Shown: positions 8,699-17,387 of the stretch, one piece after another
Position numbering within the stretch: position 1 is the first letter of the stretch
Layout: the number at the start of each line of letters is the position of its first letter
Source of the DNA: Cypionkella sinensis
GTDB taxonomy: Bacteria; Pseudomonadota; Alphaproteobacteria; Rhodobacterales; Rhodobacteraceae
Direction: 5' to 3'
DNA length: 64,000 nt
Assembly: GCF_042646385.1 (NCBI RefSeq)
Contig: NZ_JBHRTO010000001.1
Location: forward strand, 1,240,001-1,304,000
Made by a program: the position numbers and the translations under genes
The notes under the pieces: model-generated
The model's database searches: none
Told to the model about the DNA's origin: nothing
The model's input: the letters and a program-made list of their open reading frames with translations, nothing else

Positions 8699-9568
8699 CT
8701 AGCGCTTGCCGTAGAACAACCCTACCACATGCTCGGCCTCAGCAAAGAACAACCAGCGCGCCGCCAAAGCCCCCGCCAGATGGCAGATCGCCGCCGCCGC
8801 AAAGGCCCAGCAGGTGCCAGACACTGCCAGCAACACTGCAGGCAGCAGGCAGACCAGCACCAGCGCAATCGCCCGCAGGTTTTGCGCATGTTTGCGCCCG
8901 ACCACGAACATCATCTCGCGCAGCAGGAAGTTGCCAGCGGTATGCGCTTGTTCAAACACCGTCACCTCGCCAATACGGTCGAGCCCGGTGGCGGTGCCCA
9001 AGGTCTGCGCGCGGCGGGCGAACTGGCCATCGCCGACCTGCCAGATCGCCAGCAACACCACCAGCAGCAGCGCCAGCAAAACCGGCGCAAAGCTCTGTCC
9101 CGCCAGCACCGCACCGCCCGCCAAGGCGAAGGTCAGAAACATTACCGGCGTTAACCAATGATGCCAGCGCGGCACCGCCTTGATCTGGGTGTAGATCATC
9201 GAAGTGGTGAACACCGTCGCCAGCGCCAGCACCGCGCCCAACCAACCAAATGGGCGCGGCAGGCCCAGCCCCAGCCAATCCGACAGCGCCATCGGGGCAA
9301 GCAATACCAGCGCTGCAACCGAAGTCCAAGCCTCACGGCTCAGCCAGCTTGTGCGCCATTGCGAGAACGCAAGCATCGCCCGTTGTGGATTGCCGAGGTG
9401 GAAGGTCGAGGCCAAAAGCCCAATCACTGCAAGGCCATAGCCCAAGCCCCACCAGCAGAACGCCAGCCAGTCGGACGGATGTGCAAATCCAAAGCCAAGG
9501 TAGAACAGCAGGCCAAAGCCCGCCCCCGACAGCACCGAAAACAGAATGACAGAAGGCGCTGGATGCAT
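8699..9568 (-). CDS. soeC: SoeC-like membrane anchor (DmsC family), sulfite dehydrogenase subunit
   Basis: 289 residues with about eight predicted membrane helices, starting MHPAPSVILFSVLSGAGFG, typical of DmsC-family quinone-binding anchors of complex iron-sulfur molybdoenzymes. It overlaps soeB by one base (TGATG-type junction). It would anchor SoeAB to the inner membrane and pass electrons from sulfite to quinone. The DmsC family also serves DMSO and other reductases; assignment to sulfite oxidation rests on the taurine genes just upstream and the known SoeABC gene order. Confidence 0.8.
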   Translation of the reverse strand: MHPAPSVILFSVLSGAGFGLLFYLGFGFAHPSDWLAFCWWGLGYGLAVIGLLASTFHLGNPQRAMLAFSQWRTSWLSREAWTSVAALVLLAPMALSDWLGLGLPRPFGWLGAVLALATVFTTSMIYTQIKAVPRWHHWLTPVMFLTFALAGGAVLAGQSFAPVLLALLLVVLLAIWQVGDGQFARRAQTLGTATGLDRIGEVTVFEQAHTAGNFLLREMMFVVGRKHAQNLRAIALVLVCLLPAVLLAVSGTCWAFAAAAICHLAGALAARWLFFAEAEHVVGLFYGKR

Positions 9569-10305
9569 CAGATCTTCCCCAACACGCGGTCAAGCCATCC
9601 GGCAAAACCGCTGGCCTTGATATCCAGCAACGGCGCAAGCACGCTGGCCTCGTGCCGGACATCTTTCTTGCGTGGCGGCAGATAGCGGTTCACCGGCTTG
9701 GTGCCCAGATCGGGCAACAGCGCATAGCCACCGCGTTCGGCGCTCAGGCGGCTGACCTTGCTGTCAGGGTCGGCGAAATCGCCGAAATGCCGCGCGCCGG
9801 TCGGGCAGCCGCGCACGCAGGCAGGCTCGCGGTCTTCTTCGGGCAGATTTTCATTATAAATGCGGTCGACGCAAAGCGTGCATTTCTTCATGACGCCAGC
9901 CGCCTGATCCATCTCGCGCGCGCCATAGGGGCAGGCCCAAGAACACAAACCGCAGCCGATGCAGGCATCTTCATTGACCAGCACGATGCCATCTTCAGCC
10001 CGCTTGTAGCTTGCACCCGTCGGGCAGACGGTAACGCAGGGCGCATCCTCGCAATGCAGGCAGGAACGCGGGAAGTTGATGGTTTGCGCAGATCCGTCAA
10101 CGGGTTGCACTGCATAGCTGTGAACACGGTTTAAGAATACACCAGAAGGATCTGATCCGTAAGGATTTTGATCCGATAATGGCACGCCATAGCCCTGATC
10201 GTTCCAGCCCTTGCAGGCGGTCACACAGGCCTGACAGCCAACGCAGGTATCCAGATCAATCGCCAGCCCCAGCTTTTTCTCGGTATGGGTGGGCAGAGTC
10301 GTCAT
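9568..10305 (-). CDS. soeB: SoeB-like iron-sulfur subunit (DmsB/PsrB family)
   Basis: 245 residues with four ferredoxin-type cysteine groups: Cys21, 24, 27 and 31 (CVGCQACVTAC), then CLHCEDAPCVTVCP, CIGCGLCSWACP and CTLC paired with CVRGCP. This predicts four [4Fe-4S]-type clusters relaying electrons between the molybdenum subunit and the membrane anchor. No signal peptide is seen, consistent with the cytoplasmic location reported for SoeAB. It overlaps soeA by four bases. Confidence 0.87.
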   Translation of the reverse strand: MTTLPTHTEKKLGLAIDLDTCVGCQACVTACKGWNDQGYGVPLSDQNPYGSDPSGVFLNRVHSYAVQPVDGSAQTINFPRSCLHCEDAPCVTVCPTGASYKRAEDGIVLVNEDACIGCGLCSWACPYGAREMDQAAGVMKKCTLCVDRIYNENLPEEDREPACVRGCPTGARHFGDFADPDSKVSRLSAERGGYALLPDLGTKPVNRYLPPRKKDVRHEASVLAPLLDIKASGFAGWLDRVLGKI

Positions 10306-13085
10306 GCGCGCGCCTTTCCTTGCGGCACCACGCGCGGTACGGCGGCAAACACCGGCTCGGCGTGATCTTTCGGCCCCACCCGCTCAATCCGCACCCGCAG
10401 ATCGAACCACGCCGCTTGGCCCGTGACGGGATCAGAATTCGACAGCCGCGCGCCGTCGCCCTTGTCGGGCAGCAGTTCTGAAATCAGATGGTTCAGCAGA
10501 AATCCGGTCGTGGCCTCTGTCGCATTCTCATCCAGCGCCCAAGCGCCTTTGCGTTTGCCAATCGCATTCCACGTCCAGACGGTGTTTTCATTCAGCGCCG
10601 CCATATGCGCCACCGGCACAGTGATGCCGCCATTGGGCGAGATCACGCGGGCATAATCGCCTTCGACAAAGCCCTGCTCCGCCCATATTTTCGTCGGCAG
10701 ATAGAGGAAATTCGTGCCCCGGATTTGCCGCAGCCAAGCGTTCTGGCTGCCCCAGGAGTGATACATATCCATCGGGCGCTGGGTGATCGCATGCACCGGA
10801 TAGCCCCATCCTGTCGCCTCCAGATCGCCAAACGGCGGATGCCAGACCGGCAGCGGGTCCATCGCCAGCTTCAACCGTTCGCGCAGATGATCCGGCGGCT
10901 GGATCGGCCCCAGACCTTCGGCGGCGGCCTGAAACTTGCGCATCGGTTCCGACCATATCGAAAACAGATAGGGCTGCGGCGTCTCATACAGCGAGGTTTT
11001 CACCGCCCAATCCTGATAGGCCATGTTCCACGGCTTATAAAACGCGGCCTCCTCGGGGATATTCGCCTGATAGAAGCCACCATTGGCGATGTAGGCGGCA
11101 ATCTGATCAGGGTTGGCCTCGCCCCGCCCTTCTGCCGTGCCATCGCCGCGAAAGCCGATCAGCGGACCAACGCCGGGGCGGCGGATGTGGTTGGTGATGT
11201 AATCCGCATAGTCGCGATACTTCGGGCTGCCATCGGCATTGACCATCGGCACCAGCCCCAGCCGCGCGCCCAGATCCAGCAAGACCGATTGGAAAGGCCG
11301 CACGTCGCGGTCAGGTTCCACCACCGGCCAGCGGATGCTATCCCCCGCCGCATCGGGTTCGGAAATCGGGCGATCCAGCAGGCTGATGCAATCGTGCCGC
11401 TCAAGATACGTGGTGTCCGGCAGGATCAGATCGGCATAGGCCACCATTTCCGACGCATAGGCATCGGAATAGATGATGCGCGGAATGATATATTCGCCAT
11501 CGGGGCCCTTGTCGGTCAGCATCTCCATGACACGGGCGGAGTTCATCGAGGAATTCCACGCCATGTTGGCCATGTAGAGGAACAGCGTGTCAATCCGGTA
11601 AGGGTCGCCGGCATGGGCATTGGGGATCAGCATATGCATCAGCCCATGCGCCGAAAACGGGTTTTCCCAGGTAAACGCCTTGTCGATCCGCGCGGGTGAG
11701 CCGTCTTCCTTCAGCGCCAGATTTTCCGGCCCGCGCACATAGCCCAGATGCGGACCAGACAGGGGCTTGCCGGGGGCGGTGACGAAATGCGGCGTCGGAT
11801 GCGCCTCCATCGGTTTCGGATAGGGCGGCTTTAACCGATAGCCCCCCGGAACCTCGACCGTGCCGAGGACGATCTGCAACAGATGCAGCGCGCGGGCGGT
11901 CTGAAAGCCGTTGGAATGCGCCGAAATCCCGCGCATCGCGTGGAAAGATACCGGACGCCCCGGCATGGTGTCGTGGTGATCACCGCGAAAATCGGTCCAC
12001 GGCTGCTTGATCTCAATCGCCTGATCAAACGCCACATGCGCGAGCTCCGCCGCCAGCGCCCGGATACGATCCGCCGCAATACCGCAGCGCGCCGCCACCG
12101 CCTCGGGGGCGTATTCGGCGGCCAGATAGCGTTCCGCCATATGCTGAAACACCGTGCGGTTGCCCTGATAGCTGGCCCCCAGATCGGGCTGCACGCCCCT
12201 GCCATCCCAAGGCGCAGGCATCCCAGTTTTGCGATCAATCACAAAGGGTTGGCTTTCGGCGTTCTTGGCGATCATGCCCTTTTCGGGGCCGTCTTCGACC
12301 ACCAGCAGCGGCGCATTGGTATAGCGTGCGAGATAGTCCAGATCGACCTTGCCCGCCTCCAGCAGGCAATGGATTAGCGACAGGACCAGCAGCCCATCGG
12401 TGCCCGGCGTGATGCCCAGCCAGTCATCGGCCACCGCATTATAGCCGGTGCGAATGGGGTTGACGCCGATCACCCGCGCGCCCCGGGCCTTCAGCTTGCC
12501 CAGACCGATCTTGATCGGGTTGCTGTCGTGATCTTCGGCCACGCCGAACAGCACGAACAGCTTGGTGCGCTCCCAATCCGGCTGACCGAACTCCCAAAAC
12601 GCGCCGCCGATGGTGTAAATTCCGCCGGCTGCCATGTTCACCGAACAAAACCCACCATGCGCCGCGTAATTCGGCGTGCCAAACGCCTGCGCCCACCAGC
12701 CGGTAAAACTCTGGCTCTGATCGCGCCCGGTGAAGAACGCCAGCTTCTCAGGCGCTGTCTCGCGCAACGGCTTCATCCATGACACGGCCAGCGCCAAAGC
12801 CTCGTCCCAGGAAATCTCCTCAAACGCGCCTGATCCCCTTGGCCCCACACGCCGCAAAGGCGCGCGCAAACGCGAGGGCGCCGTCACCTGCATGATGCCA
12901 GATGCACCCTTCGCACAAAGCACGCCCTTGTTGATCGGATGGTCGCGGTTGCCCTCGATATAGCTGACCCGACCTTCTTTCAGATGCACATTGATGCCAC
13001 AGCGGCAGGCGCACATATAGCAGGTGGTCTTGCGGATTTCGTCAGACACAGGGGGAGAGGTGTCAATCTTCGGCTGAACTGTCAT
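10302..13085 (-). CDS. soeA: SoeA-like molybdopterin sulfite dehydrogenase, catalytic subunit
   Basis: 927 residues when started at MTVQPKIDTSPP, 2 bases after GGGGGAG. Cys22, 25, 29 and 57 (C-x2-C-x3-C-x27-C) form the N-terminal [4Fe-4S] site of the DMSO reductase superfamily; molybdopterin oxidoreductase and dinucleotide-binding domains follow. There is no Tat signal, unlike periplasmic DMSO reductases but like cytoplasmic SoeA. Together with soeB and soeC it would oxidise the sulfite released by Xsc to sulfate and reduce quinone. A related cytoplasmic molybdoenzyme with another substrate cannot be excluded from sequence alone; the taurine context is the main argument. Confidence 0.8.
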   Translation of the reverse strand: MTVQPKIDTSPPVSDEIRKTTCYMCACRCGINVHLKEGRVSYIEGNRDHPINKGVLCAKGASGIMQVTAPSRLRAPLRRVGPRGSGAFEEISWDEALALAVSWMKPLRETAPEKLAFFTGRDQSQSFTGWWAQAFGTPNYAAHGGFCSVNMAAGGIYTIGGAFWEFGQPDWERTKLFVLFGVAEDHDSNPIKIGLGKLKARGARVIGVNPIRTGYNAVADDWLGITPGTDGLLVLSLIHCLLEAGKVDLDYLARYTNAPLLVVEDGPEKGMIAKNAESQPFVIDRKTGMPAPWDGRGVQPDLGASYQGNRTVFQHMAERYLAAEYAPEAVAARCGIAADRIRALAAELAHVAFDQAIEIKQPWTDFRGDHHDTMPGRPVSFHAMRGISAHSNGFQTARALHLLQIVLGTVEVPGGYRLKPPYPKPMEAHPTPHFVTAPGKPLSGPHLGYVRGPENLALKEDGSPARIDKAFTWENPFSAHGLMHMLIPNAHAGDPYRIDTLFLYMANMAWNSSMNSARVMEMLTDKGPDGEYIIPRIIYSDAYASEMVAYADLILPDTTYLERHDCISLLDRPISEPDAAGDSIRWPVVEPDRDVRPFQSVLLDLGARLGLVPMVNADGSPKYRDYADYITNHIRRPGVGPLIGFRGDGTAEGRGEANPDQIAAYIANGGFYQANIPEEAAFYKPWNMAYQDWAVKTSLYETPQPYLFSIWSEPMRKFQAAAEGLGPIQPPDHLRERLKLAMDPLPVWHPPFGDLEATGWGYPVHAITQRPMDMYHSWGSQNAWLRQIRGTNFLYLPTKIWAEQGFVEGDYARVISPNGGITVPVAHMAALNENTVWTWNAIGKRKGAWALDENATEATTGFLLNHLISELLPDKGDGARLSNSDPVTGQAAWFDLRVRIERVGPKDHAEPVFAAVPRVVPQGKARA

Positions 13086-13188
13086 TGCTCCCCCTTCGGT
13101 GTTAGGCACAGTCTGGACGGAAGTTTTTCACCGAACAAGCCTGATTGCGACACGTGGTCGCGACAATCCTGCAAGTTTCGGAATAAAC

Positions 13189-13201
13189 GCCGTCACACGG
13201 C
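13189..13201 (-). terminator. Weak hairpin after ackA
   Basis: GCCGT-cac-ACGGC followed on the minus strand by GTTTATT lies 34 bases past the ackA stop and about 100 bases before soeA. The stem is only five pairs, so it may merely attenuate read-through. The 149-base gap is the longest within the xsc-to-demethylase run and may also hold a promoter for soeABC. Confidence 0.3.
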
Positions 13202-13234
13202 AGAAAATTCAGAAAAACGCACCGGACCATGCGG

Positions 13235-14305
13235 TTACAGACCCGCCCGCAGCAACGCCAAGGCCTGTGCTGCAATCGTGCGCTCTTCCTCAGCCCCTAC
13301 GATATGCACGGGCACATCCCCCGCCCAAGCCAAACCCGCTACAATCCGGCCCCGCACCAGCGCATCATTCTCGCCAATACCGCCGGTGAAGGCGATGGCA
13401 TCTAGTCCGCCCATCGCCGCGATCATTGACCCCGCATGCCGCACCGCCCAATAGCAGAAATGATCCACCGCAAAAGCCGCCTCTGGCGTGCCCGCCGCGT
13501 GCAGGGCGCGCATATCACTATGCCCACCCAGACCGAGCAGCCCGCATTCCCGGTTCAGGATGCGCCCGGCACCCGCGATGCCATGCACCTCCGCCAGACG
13601 CAGCACCGCATTGCCGTCGATGCCCCCGGTCCGCGTGCCCATGGTGATGCCATCCAGCGGCGAATAGCCCATGGTTGTGGCCACCGAGGCCCCGTCCAGA
13701 ATCGCACAAAGCGAGGCACCATTGCCCAGATGCAGCGCCAGCAGCCGCGCGGGCAACGCGCCCCGGTCCTGCAAATGCTGCACCAGCCCGCCATAGCTGA
13801 TGCCGTGAAAGCCATAGCGCCGCAGCCCGCGCGCGCGCTCTTTCGCAGGCAAGGCATAGCTAACCGCCACATCGGGGTTGGTCGCATGAAACGCGGTGTC
13901 AAAGCTGACATATTGCGGCAGATCCGGCGCAAGTGCCGCCAGCGCCCGGATCGCCGTTAGATTGCCGGGGTTGTGCAAGGGGGCCAGCGGCACGCAAGCC
14001 TCGATCCCCGCAATCACCGCCTCTGTCACCCGCGCAGGCGCAACCAGCGCCTCACCGCCATGCACCACTCGATGCGCCGCCGCGGTCAGATCGACCAACC
14101 CCACGCCCTGCGCCGCCATCGCCTTGAACACCAGTTCCAAGGCCGCCTGATGATCCGCCGCTGCACAGTCCTGCGCCACCGCCCCCACCGTCAGCCGCCC
14201 CGCGCCGCCGATCTCAGTCACAGAGCCGGCCAGCACCGCCCGCAAGCCCGCATCAAACACCGCAAGCTTGATCGAGGATGATCCGGCATTGACCACCAAC
14301 AGCAT
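13235..14305 (-). CDS. ackA: Acetate kinase
   Basis: 356 residues, somewhat shorter than the usual 390-400. Family signatures are clear: LLVVNAGSSSIK at 2-13, HRVVHGGE, YVSFDTAFHATNP with the catalytic Asp, LHLGNGASLCAI, and MGTRTGGID with the catalytic Arg. It interconverts acetyl phosphate plus ADP with acetate plus ATP. It begins directly after the tauE stop (TAAATG), so it is in the xsc operon, where it would cash in the acetyl phosphate made by Xsc. The enzyme usually found in this position is phosphotransacetylase, which yields acetyl-CoA; none is visible here. Confidence 0.9.
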   Translation of the reverse strand: MLLVVNAGSSSIKLAVFDAGLRAVLAGSVTEIGGAGRLTVGAVAQDCAAADHQAALELVFKAMAAQGVGLVDLTAAAHRVVHGGEALVAPARVTEAVIAGIEACVPLAPLHNPGNLTAIRALAALAPDLPQYVSFDTAFHATNPDVAVSYALPAKERARGLRRYGFHGISYGGLVQHLQDRGALPARLLALHLGNGASLCAILDGASVATTMGYSPLDGITMGTRTGGIDGNAVLRLAEVHGIAGAGRILNRECGLLGLGGHSDMRALHAAGTPEAAFAVDHFCYWAVRHAGSMIAAMGGLDAIAFTGGIGENDALVRGRIVAGLAWAGDVPVHIVGAEEERTIAAQALALLRAGL

Positions 14306-15049
14306 TTACAGCACCGCCTTGAGCAGCCCCAACGTGGCGAGCCCCCCCAGCAGCAGAATGGCAAAGCGGCGGAAATCCTGCGGATCGGTGTTCAGAAAAT
14401 GCCGCGATCCCAGCCAGTTGCCCAGGAATGTCAGAGGCAGCGCCGCCAAAGACGCCCAAAGCGTATCCCATGTCACCAGCCCGTGCCACCAATACAACGG
14501 CGCGGAATACAGATCGAGCAGCGGGAAAAACGCGATCAGCGTGGCGCGAAACGTCGCCGCCTGCATCGGTTGCGCCGCAAAGAACGCCGCAATCGGCAAG
14601 CCGCCCATCCCTGGCGCATTGGCAAGGCCGGATACCACCCCCGCCGCCAGATTGCCCGCGCCCCGCACCTCGGCCCGCAGCCGCCATCCGGCCAGCAACA
14701 CGCCACACATCACCAGAATATAGACCGAAATCACCGCCCGCGCCGCTTCTTCGCTGATGCCGGTCAGCGCCCACAGCCCCAGCGGCAGGCCCACCATCGC
14801 CCCCGCCAGCATCAGCCAGACCCTGCGCCAATCGACATCCGCGCCGATCCCCCGCGCGGCTTGCAGGCTCATCGCGGTTTCCAGGATCACCACCACGGCG
14901 ACAAAAAGCAGCGGATTGGTGACAACGCCCGAAGCCGCAATCACCATCGCCGAATAACCAAAGCCGGAATAGCCCCGGATGAAGGCCGCCACCAGAATGG
15001 CACACCCCATCCAGAGGCTTGCGCCCAGCCCCAGATCAAATGGCATCAA
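14306..15049 (-). CDS. tauE: TauE/SafE-family sulfite or sulfonate exporter
   Basis: 247 residues with seven to eight hydrophobic segments, typical of the TauE/SafE (formerly DUF81) family. Members in sulfonate-degrading bacteria are thought to export sulfite or related anions. It overlaps xsc by four bases (ATGA) and ackA follows immediately, so it is part of the taurine operon. Its likely role here is to relieve sulfite toxicity when SoeABC is saturated. Transport direction and substrate are inferred from context only. Confidence 0.85.
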   Translation of the reverse strand: MMPFDLGLGASLWMGCAILVAAFIRGYSGFGYSAMVIAASGVVTNPLLFVAVVVILETAMSLQAARGIGADVDWRRVWLMLAGAMVGLPLGLWALTGISEEAARAVISVYILVMCGVLLAGWRLRAEVRGAGNLAAGVVSGLANAPGMGGLPIAAFFAAQPMQAATFRATLIAFFPLLDLYSAPLYWWHGLVTWDTLWASLAALPLTFLGNWLGSRHFLNTDPQDFRRFAILLLGGLATLGLLKAVL

Positions 15050-16818
15050 ACCACCTGCTTGCGCATATCGCTGGCGGAAATCCCCGCCACCGCCACAGGT
15101 TTCTTCATCGCATCGCGGCGGAACGGCTCACCCAATTCCTGATTGATCATCGCCTCGATCAGCGTGGTCTTGCCCGCCTTCTGATCCTCAATCGCCTTGC
15201 GCAGTGCGGCCGTCAACTCGTCCATCGTGCGCGCCACCACGCCTTGCAGCCCGCAAGCCTTGGCGATGCCCGCATAGGACACCTGCGTGTCCAACTCGGT
15301 GCCGACAAAGTTGTCATCATACCACAGCGTCGAGTTGCGCTTCTCAGCGCCCCATTGATAGTTGCGGAACACCACTTGCGTGATCGCTGGCCATTCCCCC
15401 CGGCCAATCGCCGTCAGTTCCGTCACCGCGATGCCAAACGCGCCATCGCCCGAGAAGCCCACCACCGGCACATCCGGGCAGCCGATCTTCGCGCCCACAA
15501 CCGCAGGCAAGCCATAACCGCAAGGCCCGAACAGGCCGGGGGCGAGATATTTCCGCCCCTGCTCAAACGTCGGATAAGCATTGCCAATCGCGCAGTTGTT
15601 GCCGATATCGCTCGAGATGATCGCCTCTTTCGGCAGCGCCGCCTGAATGGCCCGCCACGCCATACGGGGGCTCATCCATTCGGGCTTATCCGCCCGCGCG
15701 CGCTGGTTCCAAGTGGTGCCCGGATCGTCTTCTTCATGATCCATGCTGGACAGCGCCTGCGCCCAAGCCGATTTGGTCTGTGCGATTTTCGACTTGCGCT
15801 CGGCCCGTCCGGCATCGCCCGCGCCCGCATGCAGACGCGCCAAAATGCCCTCGGCGACCTTTTTTGCGTCGCCGACGATCCCGACAGTTACCTTTTTGGT
15901 CAACCCGATCCGATCGGGGTTGATGTCGACTTGAATGATCTTGGCCGTCTTGGGCCAGTAATCCAGCGCGTAGCCCGGAAGCGTTGAGAACGGATTAAGC
16001 CGGGTTCCCAAACACAATACCACATCTGCAGCAGAAATCAACTCCATCCCGGCCTTTGAGCCGTTGTAGCCCAACGGCCCCGCGAACAACGGATGGCTGC
16101 CGGGGAAGGCGTCGTTGTGCTGATAGCCGACACAAACCGGCGCATCCAACCGTTCGGCCAGCGCCATGCTGGCCGGAATAGCCCCGCCCAACACCACACC
16201 CGCGCCGTTCAGGATCACCGGAAACTTCGCAGAGGAAAGCAAATCCGCCGCCGCCTGCACCGCCGCCTCACCGCCCGCAGGCCGCTCAAACTCCACAATC
16301 GCCGGCAGGTCGATGTCGATCACCTGAGTCCAGTAATCGCGCGGCATGTTGATCTGCGCCGGGGCCGAGGCCCGCTTGGCATTGATGATCACCCGGTTCA
16401 GCACCTCAGCCACACGGGACGGGTCGCGGACTTCTTCCTGATAGGCGACCATATCCTTGAACAAAGCCATCTGCTCGACTTCCTGAAAGCCGCCCATGCC
16501 AATGGTCTTGTTCGCCGCCTGCGGAGTCACCAACAGCAGCGGCGTGTGGTTCCAGTAAGCCGTCTTCACCGCCGTCACAAAGTTGGTGATCCCCGGCCCG
16601 TTCTGCGCGATCATCATGCTCATCTTGCCAGAGGCCCGCGTATAGCCATCCGCCATCATCCCGCCCGAACCTTCATGCGCGCAATCCCAGAAGGTAATCC
16701 CCGCGCGCGGAAACAGATCAGAAATCGGCATGAACGCCGAGCCGATGATGCCGAACGCATGTTCAATGCCATGCATTTGCAGCACTTTGACAAAGGCTTC
16801 TTCCGTGGTCATCCGCAT
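15046..16818 (-). CDS. xsc: Sulfoacetaldehyde acetyltransferase
   Basis: 590 residues, the usual length for Xsc. It is a thiamine-diphosphate enzyme of the acetolactate-synthase fold: the N-terminal Pyr domain has AHEGSGGMMADGYTRASGK with the TDP-activating Glu, and the PP domain has GFSGDGAFGIAV near residue 455. Xsc turns sulfoacetaldehyde plus phosphate into acetyl phosphate plus sulfite. Start at the first ATG is supported by AAGGAG seven bases upstream. Its position next to tpa, tauR and tauE makes Xsc far more likely than acetolactate synthase. Confidence 0.93.
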   Translation of the reverse strand: MRMTTEEAFVKVLQMHGIEHAFGIIGSAFMPISDLFPRAGITFWDCAHEGSGGMMADGYTRASGKMSMMIAQNGPGITNFVTAVKTAYWNHTPLLLVTPQAANKTIGMGGFQEVEQMALFKDMVAYQEEVRDPSRVAEVLNRVIINAKRASAPAQINMPRDYWTQVIDIDLPAIVEFERPAGGEAAVQAAADLLSSAKFPVILNGAGVVLGGAIPASMALAERLDAPVCVGYQHNDAFPGSHPLFAGPLGYNGSKAGMELISAADVVLCLGTRLNPFSTLPGYALDYWPKTAKIIQVDINPDRIGLTKKVTVGIVGDAKKVAEGILARLHAGAGDAGRAERKSKIAQTKSAWAQALSSMDHEEDDPGTTWNQRARADKPEWMSPRMAWRAIQAALPKEAIISSDIGNNCAIGNAYPTFEQGRKYLAPGLFGPCGYGLPAVVGAKIGCPDVPVVGFSGDGAFGIAVTELTAIGRGEWPAITQVVFRNYQWGAEKRNSTLWYDDNFVGTELDTQVSYAGIAKACGLQGVVARTMDELTAALRKAIEDQKAGKTTLIEAMINQELGEPFRRDAMKKPVAVAGISASDMRKQVV

Positions 16819-16930
16819 GGGGGCTCTCCTTCAAGGCAGAAATGGCTGATGCACTTCTACTCCGGCCCAATAAAGCCCATAGGGCCAGAGCCTACCCCGC
16901 CATAAGTCCAGAAACTCTTGCGCCGCTCGT

Positions 16931-17323
16931 CTAGTCGCAGGCGACGTAGCGCAGCGCGCCCGGCATGGCTTCGACACCATACTCGCGCCGGATCAGCACC
17001 TTGCCACCGTCCTGCACATCCAGCACCTGATCCAGCTGCCAGGCTTGGCCCTCACCGCTGAAGTCAAACGTCGCCTCCAGCCGCGTGGGCGTCGTGGATT
17101 TCACCGCAGCCAGCGTCGCGCGCGACTCGTAGAATTTCAGCGTTGTCGCATCAATCACCAACAGCCCCTTGGCAATCGACGGATCGGCGGTGCATTCATT
17201 GGCCGCAAGCCCCCACCGCCCCTGTATCGCAATGGGAATTGTCGTCGAATCCGAGCTTTGGGTGTCCTCGGGCATACAAGCCGCCAAAGCCAACGGCAGC
17301 ACCAACAGCGCAAAACGGGTCAT
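16931..17323 (-). CDS. Small predicted lipoprotein, unknown function
   Basis: 130 residues starting MTRFALLVLPLALAACMPED: a short signal peptide with lipobox LAAC and the lipidated Cys at 16. The mature part is small and soluble, with a further Cys in the middle (NECTADP) and one in the final VACD. AAGGAG lies six bases before this ATG; an ATG two codons upstream abuts it too closely. It sits between tauR and xsc on the same strand. I do not recognise a family; a periplasmic or outer-membrane role linked to the taurine operon is only a guess. Confidence 0.75.
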   Translation of the reverse strand: MTRFALLVLPLALAACMPEDTQSSDSTTIPIAIQGRWGLAANECTADPSIAKGLLVIDATTLKFYESRATLAAVKSTTPTRLEATFDFSGEGQAWQLDQVLDVQDGGKVLIRREYGVEAMPGALRYVACD

Positions 17324-17387
17324 ATCCATCTCCTTCTTCACAGAAGGCAAACCACGCGCGCGCGATCGGGTTCCGCTTTCCGCCGCC

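Noticed and set aside
10302..13085. Periplasmic DMSO reductase or formate dehydrogenase as identity of the molybdoenzyme
   Set aside because: No Tat signal, and gene order plus the taurine context fit SoeABC better; kept as a residual alternative only.
15046..16818. Acetolactate synthase as identity of the TPP enzyme
   Set aside because: Neighbouring tpa, tauR, tauE and ackA and the absence of a small regulatory subunit favour sulfoacetaldehyde acetyltransferase.
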